Part shown: in pieces, positions 1 to 12,190 of the stretch | How the letters are laid out: each line of letters begins with the position of its first letter | Numbering within the stretch: the first letter of the stretch is position 1 | Assembly (NCBI GenBank): GCA_947561715.1 | Contig: OX387199.1 | Coordinates: 20,465,001 to 20,529,000, forward strand | Direction of reading: 5' to 3' | From: Ascidia mentula | Lineage: Eukaryota > Chordata > Ascidiacea > Phlebobranchia > Ascidiidae | DNA length: 64,000 nucleotides | Made by a program: the position numbers and the translations under genes | The notes under the pieces: model-generated | What the model was told of the DNA's origin: nothing | Database searches by the model: none | Seen by the model: the letters and a program-made list of their open reading frames with translations, nothing else

Positions 1-237
1 AACTAAACCATTGAGGTAACAAATATTCACGTTTGGCGAAGTAAGCCAAAATCTTTGTGACTTCGTGTAATAATTACGTTCGACTGCGTAAACATTGTCG
101 CAAACGTTTGTTTAAACTGGAGTTTGTCCAGCAAGTGAGTAAGTAGCCTACATTGTGTTGGTAAGAACCTACAAATGTACGTAAACATCTAAACCGCTTA
201 TTTCCGACAAAACTATAGGTTATGTATTCTCACTTAC

Positions 238-3200
238 GTAACACTTCCACTCCCCCTGTATGTAGTTGGTTGTTGTGGTTGTTGAGCTGTCGTTCTTCAC
301 TTCCTCATCCACACTGAAAATATTTGAATGTTTCGCGTTTATTTTATCATAATTAAAAACTCCAATTGAATGCAGATGAGATTTACTTGCGACTCCTGTA
401 GTAATTAAACAAACGTTTTTAAAACCCATACATAGGAATTCAGCTCAGAACTGACCCAAAATTACGAAAAGACGCTTAACCTCCAAACACGTACTGCAGG
501 GTAGCTGGGGAACAGACAAACATATTGAAACCCCTTCAACCCAACAACTAAAACTGTCAACTTAGTTTTGTGTAAATTCCCTTTGGTTGCCCATTATTGA
601 AACACTGTTGCGTCACAAATGTTGCTCGCTTGTATCGTGCCCAGATATGCGATGACTTGCATTTAAAGTCTTTTTCGACTACAATACTTTGTATTGAAGG
701 TCTATAACGACTTTATGATGTCATGACAGTAAAGGAATGGGTATTTTCCTACAGCAGCGAAATACATCATTTTAAACTGCATTATTCATGAGTCATGCCA
801 ATGAAAACAAGTCATGTAGTATTTACAGACACTTAACACACCTTACACTATTGCAAGTCATTGATTTCTGGTGACGCATTGGATGTCAGTGGTTTCAATC
901 CAAAAAAGAATAAACTAATGCTTTATCACTTACTAATGAAACTTGCCACAATCTTTGGTTTTCCCAGGTTGACAAAAACATTCGTCACTTTTATCGGGAC
1001 AGTCGATGACGTCATCACATACACTTGACCTTGCGATGATCATAGGGTCATTTGTACATTGGAAGCATAAACGGTGATTGAAGGTCCCCAAACTTCGCAT
1101 GTCTCTGCAAATGACACAAGTCAATTCTGTCTGATCTTAACCTGTAGGAATTTTTAACCAACCACAACAGTTCACAAATACCTGACATCTCCATTCCCTG
1201 AGATGTAACACAAATCAGATTTATCATCACAATCAGAAATGCCGTCCCATAGAAACATTTGCGGAAGATTGCAATTCCTGCCATTCCGAACACATTTGAA
1301 TCCATGTCCATTATTCCAGTGTTGGAAAGCTGGACAGTCATTGCAAGGATCGCCATCACAAACAGTCGAACGTTTCCAACAAGCTGAATTTGGACACTGG
1401 AAGTGGGAGGGGCAGAGGTACTCACATGGGGAATTCCCCAGACAATGAGCAAGCTTGTCGCAGATTTCATTTTTTGAGTTACAGGAAAAGTTGGCTGGAT
1501 AAATTTTGTTGTAACAGATTCCATTATTGTCGAAACAATCACAACGTGGCTTTGAACTAAATAAAATAAATTTGCATCAACGAAATAAAAGGTATTTTCA
1601 TAACCACAAAAATACCATATATTGTTGTTGCTACACTGCTGAGGGAATTTCCCATTACAACTGGTTTCATCACTCATATCAGGGCAATCTATGACCTCAT
1701 CACAAACACTTGACCTTGAGATGATCATAGGGTCATTTGTACATTGGAAACACAGTCGTTCGTTCAGAGATGAAGAAGTACGAATATTTCTACAATAACA
1801 AATTTGTTTATAGATGCCATACTTTGTCCATAAGCAGGCAATTAAATCAGTTCATTTTATTATCATAACCATTAATATAAACAACAAAGTTCACATGACT
1901 AAAATTATATTTAACTCAAAAACGTTTCTTTTATTTCGTTTTCACTGCAATAGGAAGGATGACGTCAGTAGAAACACCGATCCAATGGCGTTAAAAGAAA
2001 ATATGATATATAGTAAGATAAGGAACACATTGAGAGAGGGAAGTCTGGGGCAGTGCTGGCAAGTATGCATATGCAAAACACAATCAAAAACGAAATACCT
2101 AACATCTCCATTCTCCGAGGTGTAACACAAATCAGATTTATCGTCACAGTCAGAAATACCGTCCCGTAAAAACATTTGCGGAAGATTGCAATTCCTGCCA
2201 TGCCGAACACATTTGAATCCATGTCCATTATTCCAGTGTTGGAAAGCTGGACAGTCATTGCAAGGATCGCCATCACAAACAGTCGAACGTTTCCAACAAG
2301 CTGAATTCGGACACTGAAAGTGGGAAGGGCATCCACCGTCACACAGCGTTTTTCCAACACATTGGATATTTCCTTTGCAAAACTCCTTCACTCTTAGGGC
2401 GCATACTTTGTTTGAATCGAAGTAGCCAAACTTGTTGTTGCAACTGTAACAAAAGTAAAGTATTACGTCATAAAACAAAAGTTTCGGAAGATTTGTGTTA
2501 GTTATTGTTTAAAAATGAAGAGTCGTCATGGCTGATAATCAGTAAATGTTAGGTTTGGTTTTAAATAAACCACATTAATGCCAATTAGTCATGCACGACT
2601 GGGTATGCAGATATGTGAATAACAAAACACAACCTACGACTTTACAATAATTTCGCGTAACATCTGCTAAAAAAAACTAATAGAAAGCAAATTGGAGTCA
2701 ATATTATAATTTATGTGAGCTGTAAACAGTTGATCATTGTTTCGTTCTATAAGGTGTCATCAGTGCAGCTTGGTGCGATTGATGCTGACGATCATGCCGA
2801 CCATCCGGTCAGGCAAATACTTCTAGTTTGTGGTGACAATACAGCCACCGTCATCCGTTGGGCACCAAAATAGGTGCAACCATACGGAGAACAGGGTGGA
2901 GTAAACTATTGGAAACAGGTAATTATTCGTGTAACTCTGTGAAGCAATGCTAAATTTATCAAATCTTTCGCGAAGATTTATATTCCTTCGAAAGGATTTC
3001 GACAAATGTCAATGAACGAAAAGCAGCTGCAAACGAGACAGCAGACGCAAAACCACCGCAAACCGTAGATAAGAGCAAGACAGACGCCTGACCCGTATCT
3101 TAACCTGGGTTCAAATCCCGGTGACGATACCGCCACAACTCCCGTGGTTCCTACAGAACCACCCACGCAACCAGTTGCCACAAGTCAACCATGCGGGACG

Positions 3201-6200
3201 ACGGCATTACCGAAATGCGGTCCCACAAACGGAAGAAAACATCGTACTGCCACACTACATACGCAACATCAGGCAAGCATCTTGAATGTCTGTGTGACAA
3301 AGTACATTCAAAATAACGCTGTGACGATTCTATTTGAATAAGTAAGCATCATACGTCAGTTACCTACTATTTCGACAAGCTATTTTCTCTATTTGATCAT
3401 TTACAAGTTGTTCAAGGCAGTTATCGGAAGGATTTACCAGTTTTATTTTGGAACTTCTTTTGAAACGTAATTGTCAGCTGTGAATGTGTTTGGAGGAGAT
3501 TCTTGAGGTCGCTTGTTTATCCAGCCCGGCCCTTTTCAGGGCCACTATTTCGTATTGTTTAGTAGAGGTTAGGCGACAAGCGGCCAGGGTGTGTTCTGTT
3601 GTCTTTGACGCACCATATTCTGTTTTACAATATGCAAATGAATTTTGCAAAAGCTGTAGCCGGGCCCAGTGTGGCGGCCCGATCTGTGCCAGTAAGAGAT
3701 CCGTTTGATACGGACGAAAACTTGGAGGTAGACGCCCGTTTCAACCCAGGGCTGAAGCGTCCAGAGATTTTGGCTTTGTTGCGCCAACATAACATTCGCT
3801 GGCGGACTTTCCTTGAAGGTATATTGCAATTCTCGAATGGCAGAGTTAAATTGTACTGCCCATCAAAAGATAAGGCCCATGAATTCGCCATGGCGCTGAG
3901 AGCGACAGGAAAGCCTGTGTACGCAACCGCACGTTGCGAGGACGAAGAGTGTGTGACCCTCACAAAGGTTCCCCCGCGCATCCCGATGCAAGCGCTACTC
4001 GCCTATTTTGCAAAATACGCCCCTACAATTAGAGGGTGGAAAACAAACGATGACTATGGCCTCTACGGAGGCAAACGCATTATCATTATGAAGGGTTCTG
4101 TGTTGAAAGAAAACCCAATTCCAGAGCGGGTGCGCCTCGGCAAAAATATGGTTGAAATAAAATATAACGGCCAGCCCAAGAAGTGCGATTTTTGTATGGA
4201 GATGGGCCATGTTAAAAGTGACTATCCAAGCTTTGCCAGGCAAGCCGAAGAGCGAAGGCAGTCAGCCGTGAAAGGAAGTGCCGGCGATAAAGCGCCGAAT
4301 GTGCAAGAACAAGAAAATCGTCCAGATAAGAAGGCTCCAGAGGCAAACATAAACGTCAAATGCGGCAGCTGATAATGCGCCGGACCATAACAAGCAAGCG
4401 ACCTTAGACGTCGCAACATCTCGCCAGGTGGAAATCCAAAAACGACACCTGTTGTCGCTGGCGCTGCGCCATCGACTGTGACGGCTGACGTCACACCTGG
4501 CGAACCAGCTGTTGACCGTGCGCCCCCGACCGTGACAGCTGACGTCACAAGAAGCGGCGTGAAGTCTCCAGAGGCGCCACTCTCTAGCGCCCCAACGCCC
4601 GTTAAAGGAATAACAGACAAGACACCAGAGGCGGTACATCGACGCATCCCGCAGCCCGAGTTGGCTAATACCGCTACTACACGTCACAACAACAACAAGT
4701 CTGCAGAGGCGCTACCACCCTCTAGCGCCGCAACGGTCACCGGTGTTCGAGAGAGCAAGACACCAGAGGCGTACATCACCGTATCCCGCGGCCCGAGTTG
4801 GCCGATACCGCTACAACCCCAACACACCAATCATTACCTGTGGCCACATCCACACCGAAACCACTAATGCGGGACGACGAGCAATTCACCGAAGTACGTT
4901 CGCGCAAACGGAAGCAGAGCGAATCACCACCGATTCCGAAGAAAACGGCATGTTGCCATACCGCGTACACAGGCAAGAATATTGTATGCTTATGCGGAAC
5001 TCTACATTTAAAATGCCGCTGCGGCAATTGGGCTCCGGATGAGGCTTATACAAGCCCATCCCGCTGCACGAACAAAAAATGCCAACGGCTTTTAATTAGT
5101 TGCAACTGCGGCGCCACTTATAATCTATTGCCCGGGGAACAAACTGTGTGTAGTTGTGAAACGGTCATACCGAATGACTTCAACACCACCTGTCTTTAGA
5201 ATGACCCAAATTAATACCACGTGACTTTGTTTATGTTTTGTTTTCGTTTAAAGTCACAATGGCGCCTACATCTTATTTGCGTATATGTACGTTGAATTTT
5301 AACGGCTTAGGCCAGGCAACCAAGAGAAGGGCCCTATTTCGGTACCTTTCCTCTTTGAACTTTGACCTTTTTTGCTTACAATAAACTCACTCTACCCCCC
5401 ATACCGAATCTCTGTGGAAGTCCGAATGGTCTTCCGGTCCCATCCTCTTAAACTCGGCACCTCTAAAAGGCTCTGCCTGGGGGGGTGTCGCAGTTTTTCT
5501 GAATTCCTCCAATCTCCAAATCCTTAATTCCGTTTCTGACTCTGAAGGTCGCATCATTGCGGCCGACATATCAACCCTGACCCACACCTTTCACTTGGTT
5601 AATATATACGCACCCTCCGGCACAAAAAATTACATATTCAACAACAAATTCTTCGACTCCCTCTTCCCGTATATCTCCTCTTCCCACCCCATAGTATTCG
5701 CCGGTGATTTCAACTGTGTAGTAGACCCCGCCCTGGACAGACACCCCCCAACAGCCAACCGCCAACCAAGTCATTCACTCATTAAATTAATTTCCACTTT
5801 TGACCTACAAGACACCTTTCGAATTCTCCACCCAACCCTCCGTCAATACTCACGTCGCGCCCCAGGGACCCAGTCACGCATCGATAGATTATACACATCA
5901 AAACAATTAATTCTTAAACACCATTCCTTTTCGCCTTGCCCCTTTTCCGATCACGATGCAGTGCTAACAACTCTAAACCTTATTTCCGCACCCCCAAGAG
6001 GCCGTGGATCCTGGAAAAATAATGTGAATACCCTTCACGACCCTCAGTTTTCCCAAAGTCTTAGACAAACCTACCCTCTATGGCAAACCTTGGCTTCCCT
6101 TCATTCCAACCCCCTGGACCATTGGCTAACCCTAAAATTTAAATTTAAACAGCTCACACAAACCCATTCAAAACTCCTGGCCCAACAATCACGAAAAGAA

Positions 6201-9200
6201 ACCCAAACCCTACAGCAACAATTTGAAATCTACCGCCAAATCCTCAACGACGACCCATCACCTAAAAATTTCGATAAATTCCAATCCGCCAAAAAATCCC
6301 TTAAAGAACTCTACATCTCAAAATCCCGAACCTCTATTTTCCGATCCCTCTCTTCTGACCCTCAATTTAAAAATATAGCTGATAAAACCCTTTATTCTAA
6401 GTTAATTCCCACCCGCCGCCACGCCCCTATACTCGAACTCCAGGATAACCACGGTCTCCCTCGATCCACCCCTAAGGAACTCCTCTCACATACCCGACAT
6501 TTTTTCGAAACCCTCTACGCAGACCAACAGCTACCAGCACCCGGCCCTGATAACGATTTTCTTAGAATTTCTCCCAAACCTATCCCGGAACAGCACCTCG
6601 AAGCACTTTCGCGCCCCATCACACAACAGGAAATTAAACAAACCCTTTCCCTCTTTCCCACTGGCAAAACCTCCGGCCCCGACGGTCTCAGCATCGAGTT
6701 TTACGCGCACTACTGGGACCTGATCGGGGCCGACCTCACCGACGCGCTTAATTTTTCATACTTTAATTCATATACTCCATCAGAATTCAACCTCGGACAT
6801 TTGACCCTTATTCATAAAAAAAACGATCCCACCCTGTTAAATAATTACCGCCCTATTTCTTTGTTAAACACAGACCTAAAAATCCTACACAAACTCTTGA
6901 ACCTCCGCTTGAAACACTTCATACCCGACATTCTCTCAAGTAATCAATTCGCTATCCCCGGCTCCTCAACCTCCAACGCAACTCTACTCTTACGCGATCT
7001 CCACCACCACGCATCCTCCATCAATTCGGACACCTTCTTCGTTTCCCTAGATTTTCAGAAAGCTTTTGACTCAGTTTCATTTTCATGGCTACTTCTCCAG
7101 TTACATCTCAAACGCTTTCCCACTTGCTTTACTAATTACCTTTCTGCACTTCACTCTAGCGCCAACTCCCGGGCCTTCGTAAACGGCTTTGCCACAAGGG
7201 ACTTTCCCATCAGGAGAGGAGTCAGACAAGGAGACCCCCTTAGTCTGAACCTCTTCCTGATTGCCCTAGATCCGCTCCTCGTTGCCCTACAAAACAACGC
7301 TTCTATTGATTCAACCCCCGTGCCGTGCCGCAACACACCCAAGGCATTCGCTTACGCCGATGACGTCACCCTAGTGGTGGCTCATCGGCATTCCCTCACC
7401 AAAGCCCTCGGCCTCATTCACAATTTTGGTAAATTTTCCGGATTAAAACTTAACCCCACCAAAACCAATGCGATTGCCATTCTTCGACCCCCCCATGACG
7501 ACCCAACCTTATCTCAGATAAAATGGAACCCTAAATCTATAACACCGTTAAATACCCCAATAGGCGCACCATCGGACATTACCGCGGCATGGCACAAGGC
7601 AGTCACCTCTTTGCAATCCCGTTTCTCACTTTTGATTCTAAATGCATCCTCACTAAGACTATACTTTTACCCCAAATTTCATACCTCGCTAAAACTTACC
7701 CCTTACCAACCCTGCAACGATAACGCATCGACGGCATTGTGGTGAAGTTCGCCGTCGGCCCAAACAATCCAACCTTGCCAATTAACATCCTGGCAGCCCG
7801 TCGTGACCATGGCGGTTACGGCGCGGCAAACATTCCCCTCTACGCTGACCTATCACTTCTCTATCCTATCAAACAATATTATAACCACCGCCTTCTAGAA
7901 ACCCCGACAACCGCACAGCTTTCATTCATCGAATACAACCTTGGCCTCTCCCTTAGCAAACTTTTCCACCTAAGAACCAGAAACTTTCTCCCGCACGCAA
8001 TCACACCCTCTCCCCACTACAAATTCCTGTTGGACCTTTTGGAAACCTTGAACCTCACAGAAGCCGAGCTGATGTCACGCAAAACAAAACCCCTATACCT
8101 CCGTATTATTGACAACGCTACGACACCTCACCAATTCAACGACTGGGTCCAAATCCACCACCCGATATTCCCGAATTACTTAAAATCCTTTAATTACCGG
8201 CTTACCCACAAAATTTTACCGCTAAACTGTCAAAAATCCTACCTCCCCCTGGACCAGCAACCTCACTGTTATTTATGCAATTACCCCTTTGAAACTTTTA
8301 CTCATCTATTCCACGATTGTCCTTCCATTCAGCCTCTTCTCTCCTTGATTCGCAACGCCTTTCAAACTTTATCTGATCTAAACACCTGTCCTTTTGACAC
8401 ACCTTTACACATCGCCTTCCCAACACTTCATAATACAACACCTTACACGAAAACATTAGGAGCACTTTTAAACACCTCACTAACACACACTATCTGGAAA
8501 ACACGAAACAGAATCAAACATGACACACGACCCATCAATGACATACCCCGGCACTTGATAACATCCTGCAAAACCTCTTTACGCTTAAAACTATCTATAC
8601 AGCGAAATAGGGACAACCCCCTTCTCGAGGAGGTCCTGGCCGACGTTGTCAACACCCTTTACCAGACAAATACCGACACCCAATAATAGCGCCCACTCGC
8701 GGATGACTAAAACATAATGTACGAGACCATCTACGGCAATAGCCAAAATAACTGCAAAACGCCCCACTTTAGCGTCCACTCGTGGACTATGTAGTCTCCA
8801 CCAAATAACCACTGGATGACACTGCCTTTCTCCGTACGGGTTTGTGATTGCGTTGTTATTCGCATTTGTTGTTTACCGCTCGCCATTAAATTACGCCCAC
8901 CTGTGGGTAAAAATTACATGATAGACCAACCACTGGGGGTCGGTATATTTCCCCCGAACGTTTTTATTTTTGTGTTATTGTGTTGACTGTTCATTCTTGT
9001 TACTTTCGCTCGCCATTTAGATTAGTTGTACATGTGGCACATGTCATAATCTAATGCCCGGAGAGAAGGTTATGTATAACTATAAGGCAATAGTACCAAA
9101 TGACTTCAACACAAACTGTTTTTAGCAAGCCAATATCTTGTACTTTTGTTATTGTTTTTGACAATGGCGCCCACTTCGTACATACGTGTGTGCATTTCGG

Positions 9201-11959
9201 ACTTCCGGTCCCATCCTCTTAAACTCGGTGCCTCTGCAGGGATTGGTTGTTACGAGATGGTCAACATCCCCCTCTTTGCTGACCTCTCACCTCTCTCTTC
9301 TTTTAAAACAATATTACAAACCCCGCATACTGGAAACCCCCACAACACCCCAACTATCCCTCATTGAATACAACCTTGAAATTCCCTAAATTACACGACC
9401 TACGAATTAGAAACACGCACTTTTTAATATGAACACCACCTACTTTGACACCGCTGCACACCTAAACTTTCCCAAACTCCCACAACCTAATACACCCTAC
9501 GCCACAACCCTTACAGCCCTTCTGAACACCTCTACGTTGCCATACCATTTCGAAAAACCGTAACTGAATCCGCAGTGACCCTCGCCCTTTGAACAAGACC
9601 CCCCAACACCTCATCCAATCCCTTAAACAGTCCATAAACTTTAAGTTCGTAATCCAGCGGAACAGGGACAACACCTTTCCTGAAGGCGTCCTGGCCGATG
9701 TCAAACATTCTATAAATTAATTAACCTTCTCTCCACCCCATTCTTACATCAACAAAACTTAATCCTGTACCATTACTTAATTTGTTTTTTTTTTGTTATT
9801 CACGTTTAACATAGCTTACTTTTTTCTGACGTGTTTTTCTCTTATCCTCTTTACTCTTCTCCCACATTTTTCTTTTAATACGTTCTTTTCTTTTTTGCCA
9901 TCGTTTATAATATTTCTGTTTCTATTGCTTTGTGTAAATTTTTGTGTGATATTCGTTGTGGCGGATTGGTTTTCCAGAATACAAAAATACACAGTGGCCA
10001 TCTGTCTGCAGCTCACAGCATTCATATTATTGGCTCCACTTTGCTTGTGTATCAGATAAGCAACGCCTGCTAAAAATCTTTAACATGAAACTTGCTAGTG
10101 GGAATACACTTTTCGTGCGCTATAATAGTCAATTCCTCAATACGACGTTTCAAAAGTAAATGCATTATGATGGTAACGAATTTATACCACCTACAATATC
10201 AAAAATATTTTAACTTTCGTTCTGCGCCAAAAATATTTTACTGAGGAAACCTGATACTGGTAATAAAGGCACAGAGTGTTGCTTCTTTGTATTACCGAAC
10301 AATTCCACATGTTTGGTAATAATGCCACGTTTTACGTAACATTGCCACGTGTTTGGTAACAATGCTCAATTTAAAAACAATGTGTTAAACAGGCGAACAT
10401 TATTGAAACTTTTACTTATCACGACTTTTTGACGACAATTTATGCAAAAAGATTGACGATTACGTTTATTTAAAATTTTGTCAAACGCAAACTGTGATGC
10501 GATCGACGTGTTGGCCACCCCTGATATAAACCTTTACTTATCTTAGATTCACTCTTTGCGTCACCCACTGGCCACTTCTTACCTCAACAACATTATTGTT
10601 ACATGTGAGTGTTTCGCAATCAATAATTCCCTTGAAATATTGAAAACACTTCTAAACGCGTGGGGTTTTGAAACTCTCTTATTTGACCCGACTTTATTAT
10701 GAACCGTTCAAAATTCGTTATTTTAATAAAAGTCAAACCCTGATAACATCGTCTATTGATTGGTCAACACTAATACAACGAATGTAGGGAACATATTTAA
10801 GTGCTTTCACCTCATGTAAGGACTGGTGAGGTTTTCAGGATAAGTGGAAAAGTTGGCCAGTTTCTCGTCACTTCCGTCCCTGCAATCGGAACCACGGGGA
10901 TCATCATCACAAAACCACCTAGTCCACACCTTCCTCCCATTATCACAAGTGAACTCTGCACAAAACACATGAACGTAAATCGATTTGAAATCCATCAAAA
11001 TTTGTAAAACGAACCAATATATTAAATTAATTTAGAGTTGATGATTTGCAACAAAATACTTACTTGCGCCATATTTATACCCCGCTGCAGCAATTGTGAT
11101 GAAGGAGAGCAGGATTCCAACCACCTTCAACCAATACCTGATAAAAACACAAAGAGTTTATATCTTGTAATGATATATTTCTCTTATTCAGGGGGATGAC
11201 GTCATCGTGGATTTTAGTTTTACAAACTTTATGTCTAAGGAACACTGCAACGTTATTTAAGTTAACTGGTAACCGCCAAAATTTCAATGGCTTTTTAGAT
11301 AAACTGTCGTCACTTTTTTCCTTTTTTCGTTTTATTCTCATCCGCTTGTTGCTCAAACGCTTAGAATAAATATTCAGTAGTTTTCGCCAAATCTCGACAG
11401 CTCACGGAACCCTTCATATTTTCTGATGAAACTTATATTCAAAGAGTTTTATTGTCATTTTTGGAAAACGAAGGTTTATTCACCACACTGGTTCAACCAT
11501 ATAACTGATTTAAATACTAAACCACGCTTAGTTTACTCCAGCCGATCCGTCGGGATACCATTGCTTACAAAAAGCGGGCAAATATTGTAAGCGACCGTTT
11601 ATAACCAGCTGTCAGATTATGACCAGACATAATTTTTGTGCGATATGAACCAAAATTTCGTCCTGCACTCACAATGCGCCTGGAGAAGCGTAAGACACCG
11701 TGCAAGTTAATAACACCTGTTAACTTGATCACAGGCCAGACCGAGTTTAACCTCACTCTATAAACCGTAGCCCCAACCATGCTAAGACTTGCATAGAAAT
11801 AACAAATTAAAATTTGAACGTCCACGCTTAGACATGGTAAATATTTACGTTCATTTTTATCCCGCGCAAAAATTATGCATATTTATTGTTTTTACGAGAA
11901 AAATGTGGCTATATTTTACCATGTATAGAATTTAAATAGCTCACAAACCTTGTTCCCAT
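238..11959 (-). CDS. Gene A: LDLa-repeat receptor, exons 1-8 (3' part outside window)
   Basis: First 457 codons of a receptor whose 7TM part lies left of the window; gene B and C supply the expected remainder. Exons, minus strand: 11959-11949, 11137-11064, 10955-10811, 2443-2099, 1789-1616, 1556-1182, 1104-934, 313-238. The start ATG is in exon 1; exons 1-2 join in frame to a hydrophobic signal peptide (MGTRYWLKVVGILLSFITIA). Exons 3-7 carry Cys-rich LDLa repeats with CD..DC.DGSDE-type cores (exon 3 FCDDDP..SDCRDGSDE; exon 5 SVCDEVIDCPDMSDE; exon 7 SVCDDVIDCPDKSDE). Exons 4 and 6 are near-identical over about 80 residues. Exon 8 ends at a GTAAGT donor in phase 0, matching exon 9 of the paralogs. 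Intron 3 is swollen to 8.4 kb by LINEs. The 1-237 stretch is intron 8. Splice sites are inferred, not observed. Confidence 0.8.
3055..3130 (+). repeat. tRNA-like B-box/T-arm segment (possible SINE head)
   Basis: CTGGGTTCAAATCCCGG forms a tRNA T-arm and a GGTTCAAATCC B box. I could not fold a convincing anticodon or acceptor stem, so this is not called as a tRNA gene. It directly precedes the LINE relic. The copy in unit 2 (about 31600-31670) has GGTTCCAATCC. Confidence 0.35.
3130..3318 (+). mobile_element. Older LINE relic, left piece (ORF1 C-terminus)
   Basis: Encodes, with errors, the same segment as the full-length element's ORF1 end (VATS..., MRDD.ITE.RS.KRK, then the Cys region). It was split by the younger LINE; the right piece resumes at 9017. 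The intact-order equivalent is in unit 2 from about 31690. Confidence 0.7.
3599..5199 (+). pseudogene. LINE ORF1 (RNA-binding, zinc-knuckle protein), frameshifted
   Basis: The open part 3599-4372 (257 codons) has the layout of Tx1/L1-type ORF1: an RRM-like middle and a knuckle CDFCMEMGHVKSDYP, a C-x2-C-x4-H-x4-[C] motif whose last cysteine is tyrosine. Coding continues in other frames: 4478-4867 Pro/Thr-rich with repeated TVTADVT and KTPEA segments, and 4798-5199 with a C-terminal Cys cluster (CLCG, CRCG, CNCG, CSCE). At least three frameshifts break the frame between about 4345 and 4800. The likely original start may be the internal Met near 3632. Confidence 0.75.
5259..8686 (+). pseudogene. 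LINE ORF2: AP endonuclease + reverse transcriptase, disabled
   Basis: ATG 5259 opens an APE-type endonuclease: LNFNGLG, LQ-stop-TH where LQETH is usual, VNIYAPSG, GDFNCVVD, SRIDRLY and SDHDAV. The reverse transcriptase follows (SGPDGLSIEF, YRPISLLN, VSLDFQKAFDSVSF, RRGVRQGDPLS, FAYADDVTLV). The C-terminal part 7739-8686 has a C-x2-C-x7-H-x4-C-type element (CYLCNYPFETFTHLFHDC). Lesions: TAA at 5382-5384, a frameshift near 7636, TAA at 7721-7723. The RT core from 5385 to about 7630 is otherwise open, so decay is recent. Clade by motif is L1/Tx1. Confidence 0.85.
9017..9960 (+). mobile_element. Older LINE relic, right piece (ORF1 end, deleted ORF2, 3' UTR)
   Basis: Starts with the end of ORF1 (SCTCGTCHNLMPGEK, then IVPNDFNTNCF) and ORF2 ATG at 9164 (MAPTSYIRV). 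It then jumps by internal deletions to pieces of the ORF2 C-terminus (VNIPLFADLS near 9260; IQRN.D...EGVLADV near 9655-9705) and a T-rich 3' UTR to about 9960. A related but distinct subfamily from the nested element. Confidence 0.7.
10296..10372. repeat. Short tandem repeat, about 29 bp x 3
   Basis: Three imperfect units of the type CACGTGTTTGGTAACAATG. Unit 2 has a single one near 33090, so this expanded in unit 1 only. It lies in intron 3 of gene A. The rest of 9960-10800 shows no recognisable gene. Confidence 0.55.
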
Positions 11960-12190
11960 TTTTAGTCTGTCGGACTCTTCTCTGATCCGTCTCAAATCCT
12001 CTCTCCGATCAACCTACGACTTCTGCAACACAAAATGTTTTGAGTTGTGTAAGTTACAGTTTAACAAATCCTCGCAAAGTAACCAGTATTCAATAACTTT
12101 TTCTGACATAATGTTTGTTGATGTGGATTCGTTTCAACAACCAATCTACACATACCTGTAAATGGTTGAAAAAGTTGTTGGCATATAAGC

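Larger units (their letters stand above)
3319..9016 (+). mobile_element. Full-length, decayed L1/Tx1-like LINE
   Basis: About 5.7 kb with a 5' leader (3319-3598), ORF1, ORF2 and a 3' UTR (8687-9016) without a poly(A) tail. The boundaries come from comparison with 31850-31925, where the uninterrupted target exists: sequence matches up to about 3318 and resumes at AGATTAGTTG near 9017, with about 45 bp of target lost. It lies antisense in intron 3 of gene A. Absence from the other two units makes it the youngest large insertion seen. No clear target-site duplication was found. Confidence 0.8.

Noticed and set aside
934..1104. Exon 7 as the terminal exon of a short LDLa protein ending in TAG
   Set aside because: The TAG straddles a strong GTAAGT donor, and splicing to exon 8 keeps phase in all three units. 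Retained as a possible isoform only.
1239..1448. Plus-strand ORFs facing the LDLa exons (also 30720, 49653, 50570)
   Set aside because: They are antisense shadows of Cys-rich exons, repeated only because those exons are repeated.
3055..3130. A functional tRNA gene
   Set aside because: Only the T-arm and B box are convincing; acceptor, D and anticodon stems do not fold.
2978..3181. Minus-strand 67-codon ORF (also 31446-31730)
   Set aside because: It is the reverse reading of the tRNA-like repeat and adjoining LINE relic.
11128..11130. Apparent loss of gene A's start codon (TTG where paralogs have ATG in exon 2)
   Set aside because: An ATG in the upstream exon 1 (11959) joins in frame in all three genes and gives a better signal peptide; the exon 2 ATG is internal.
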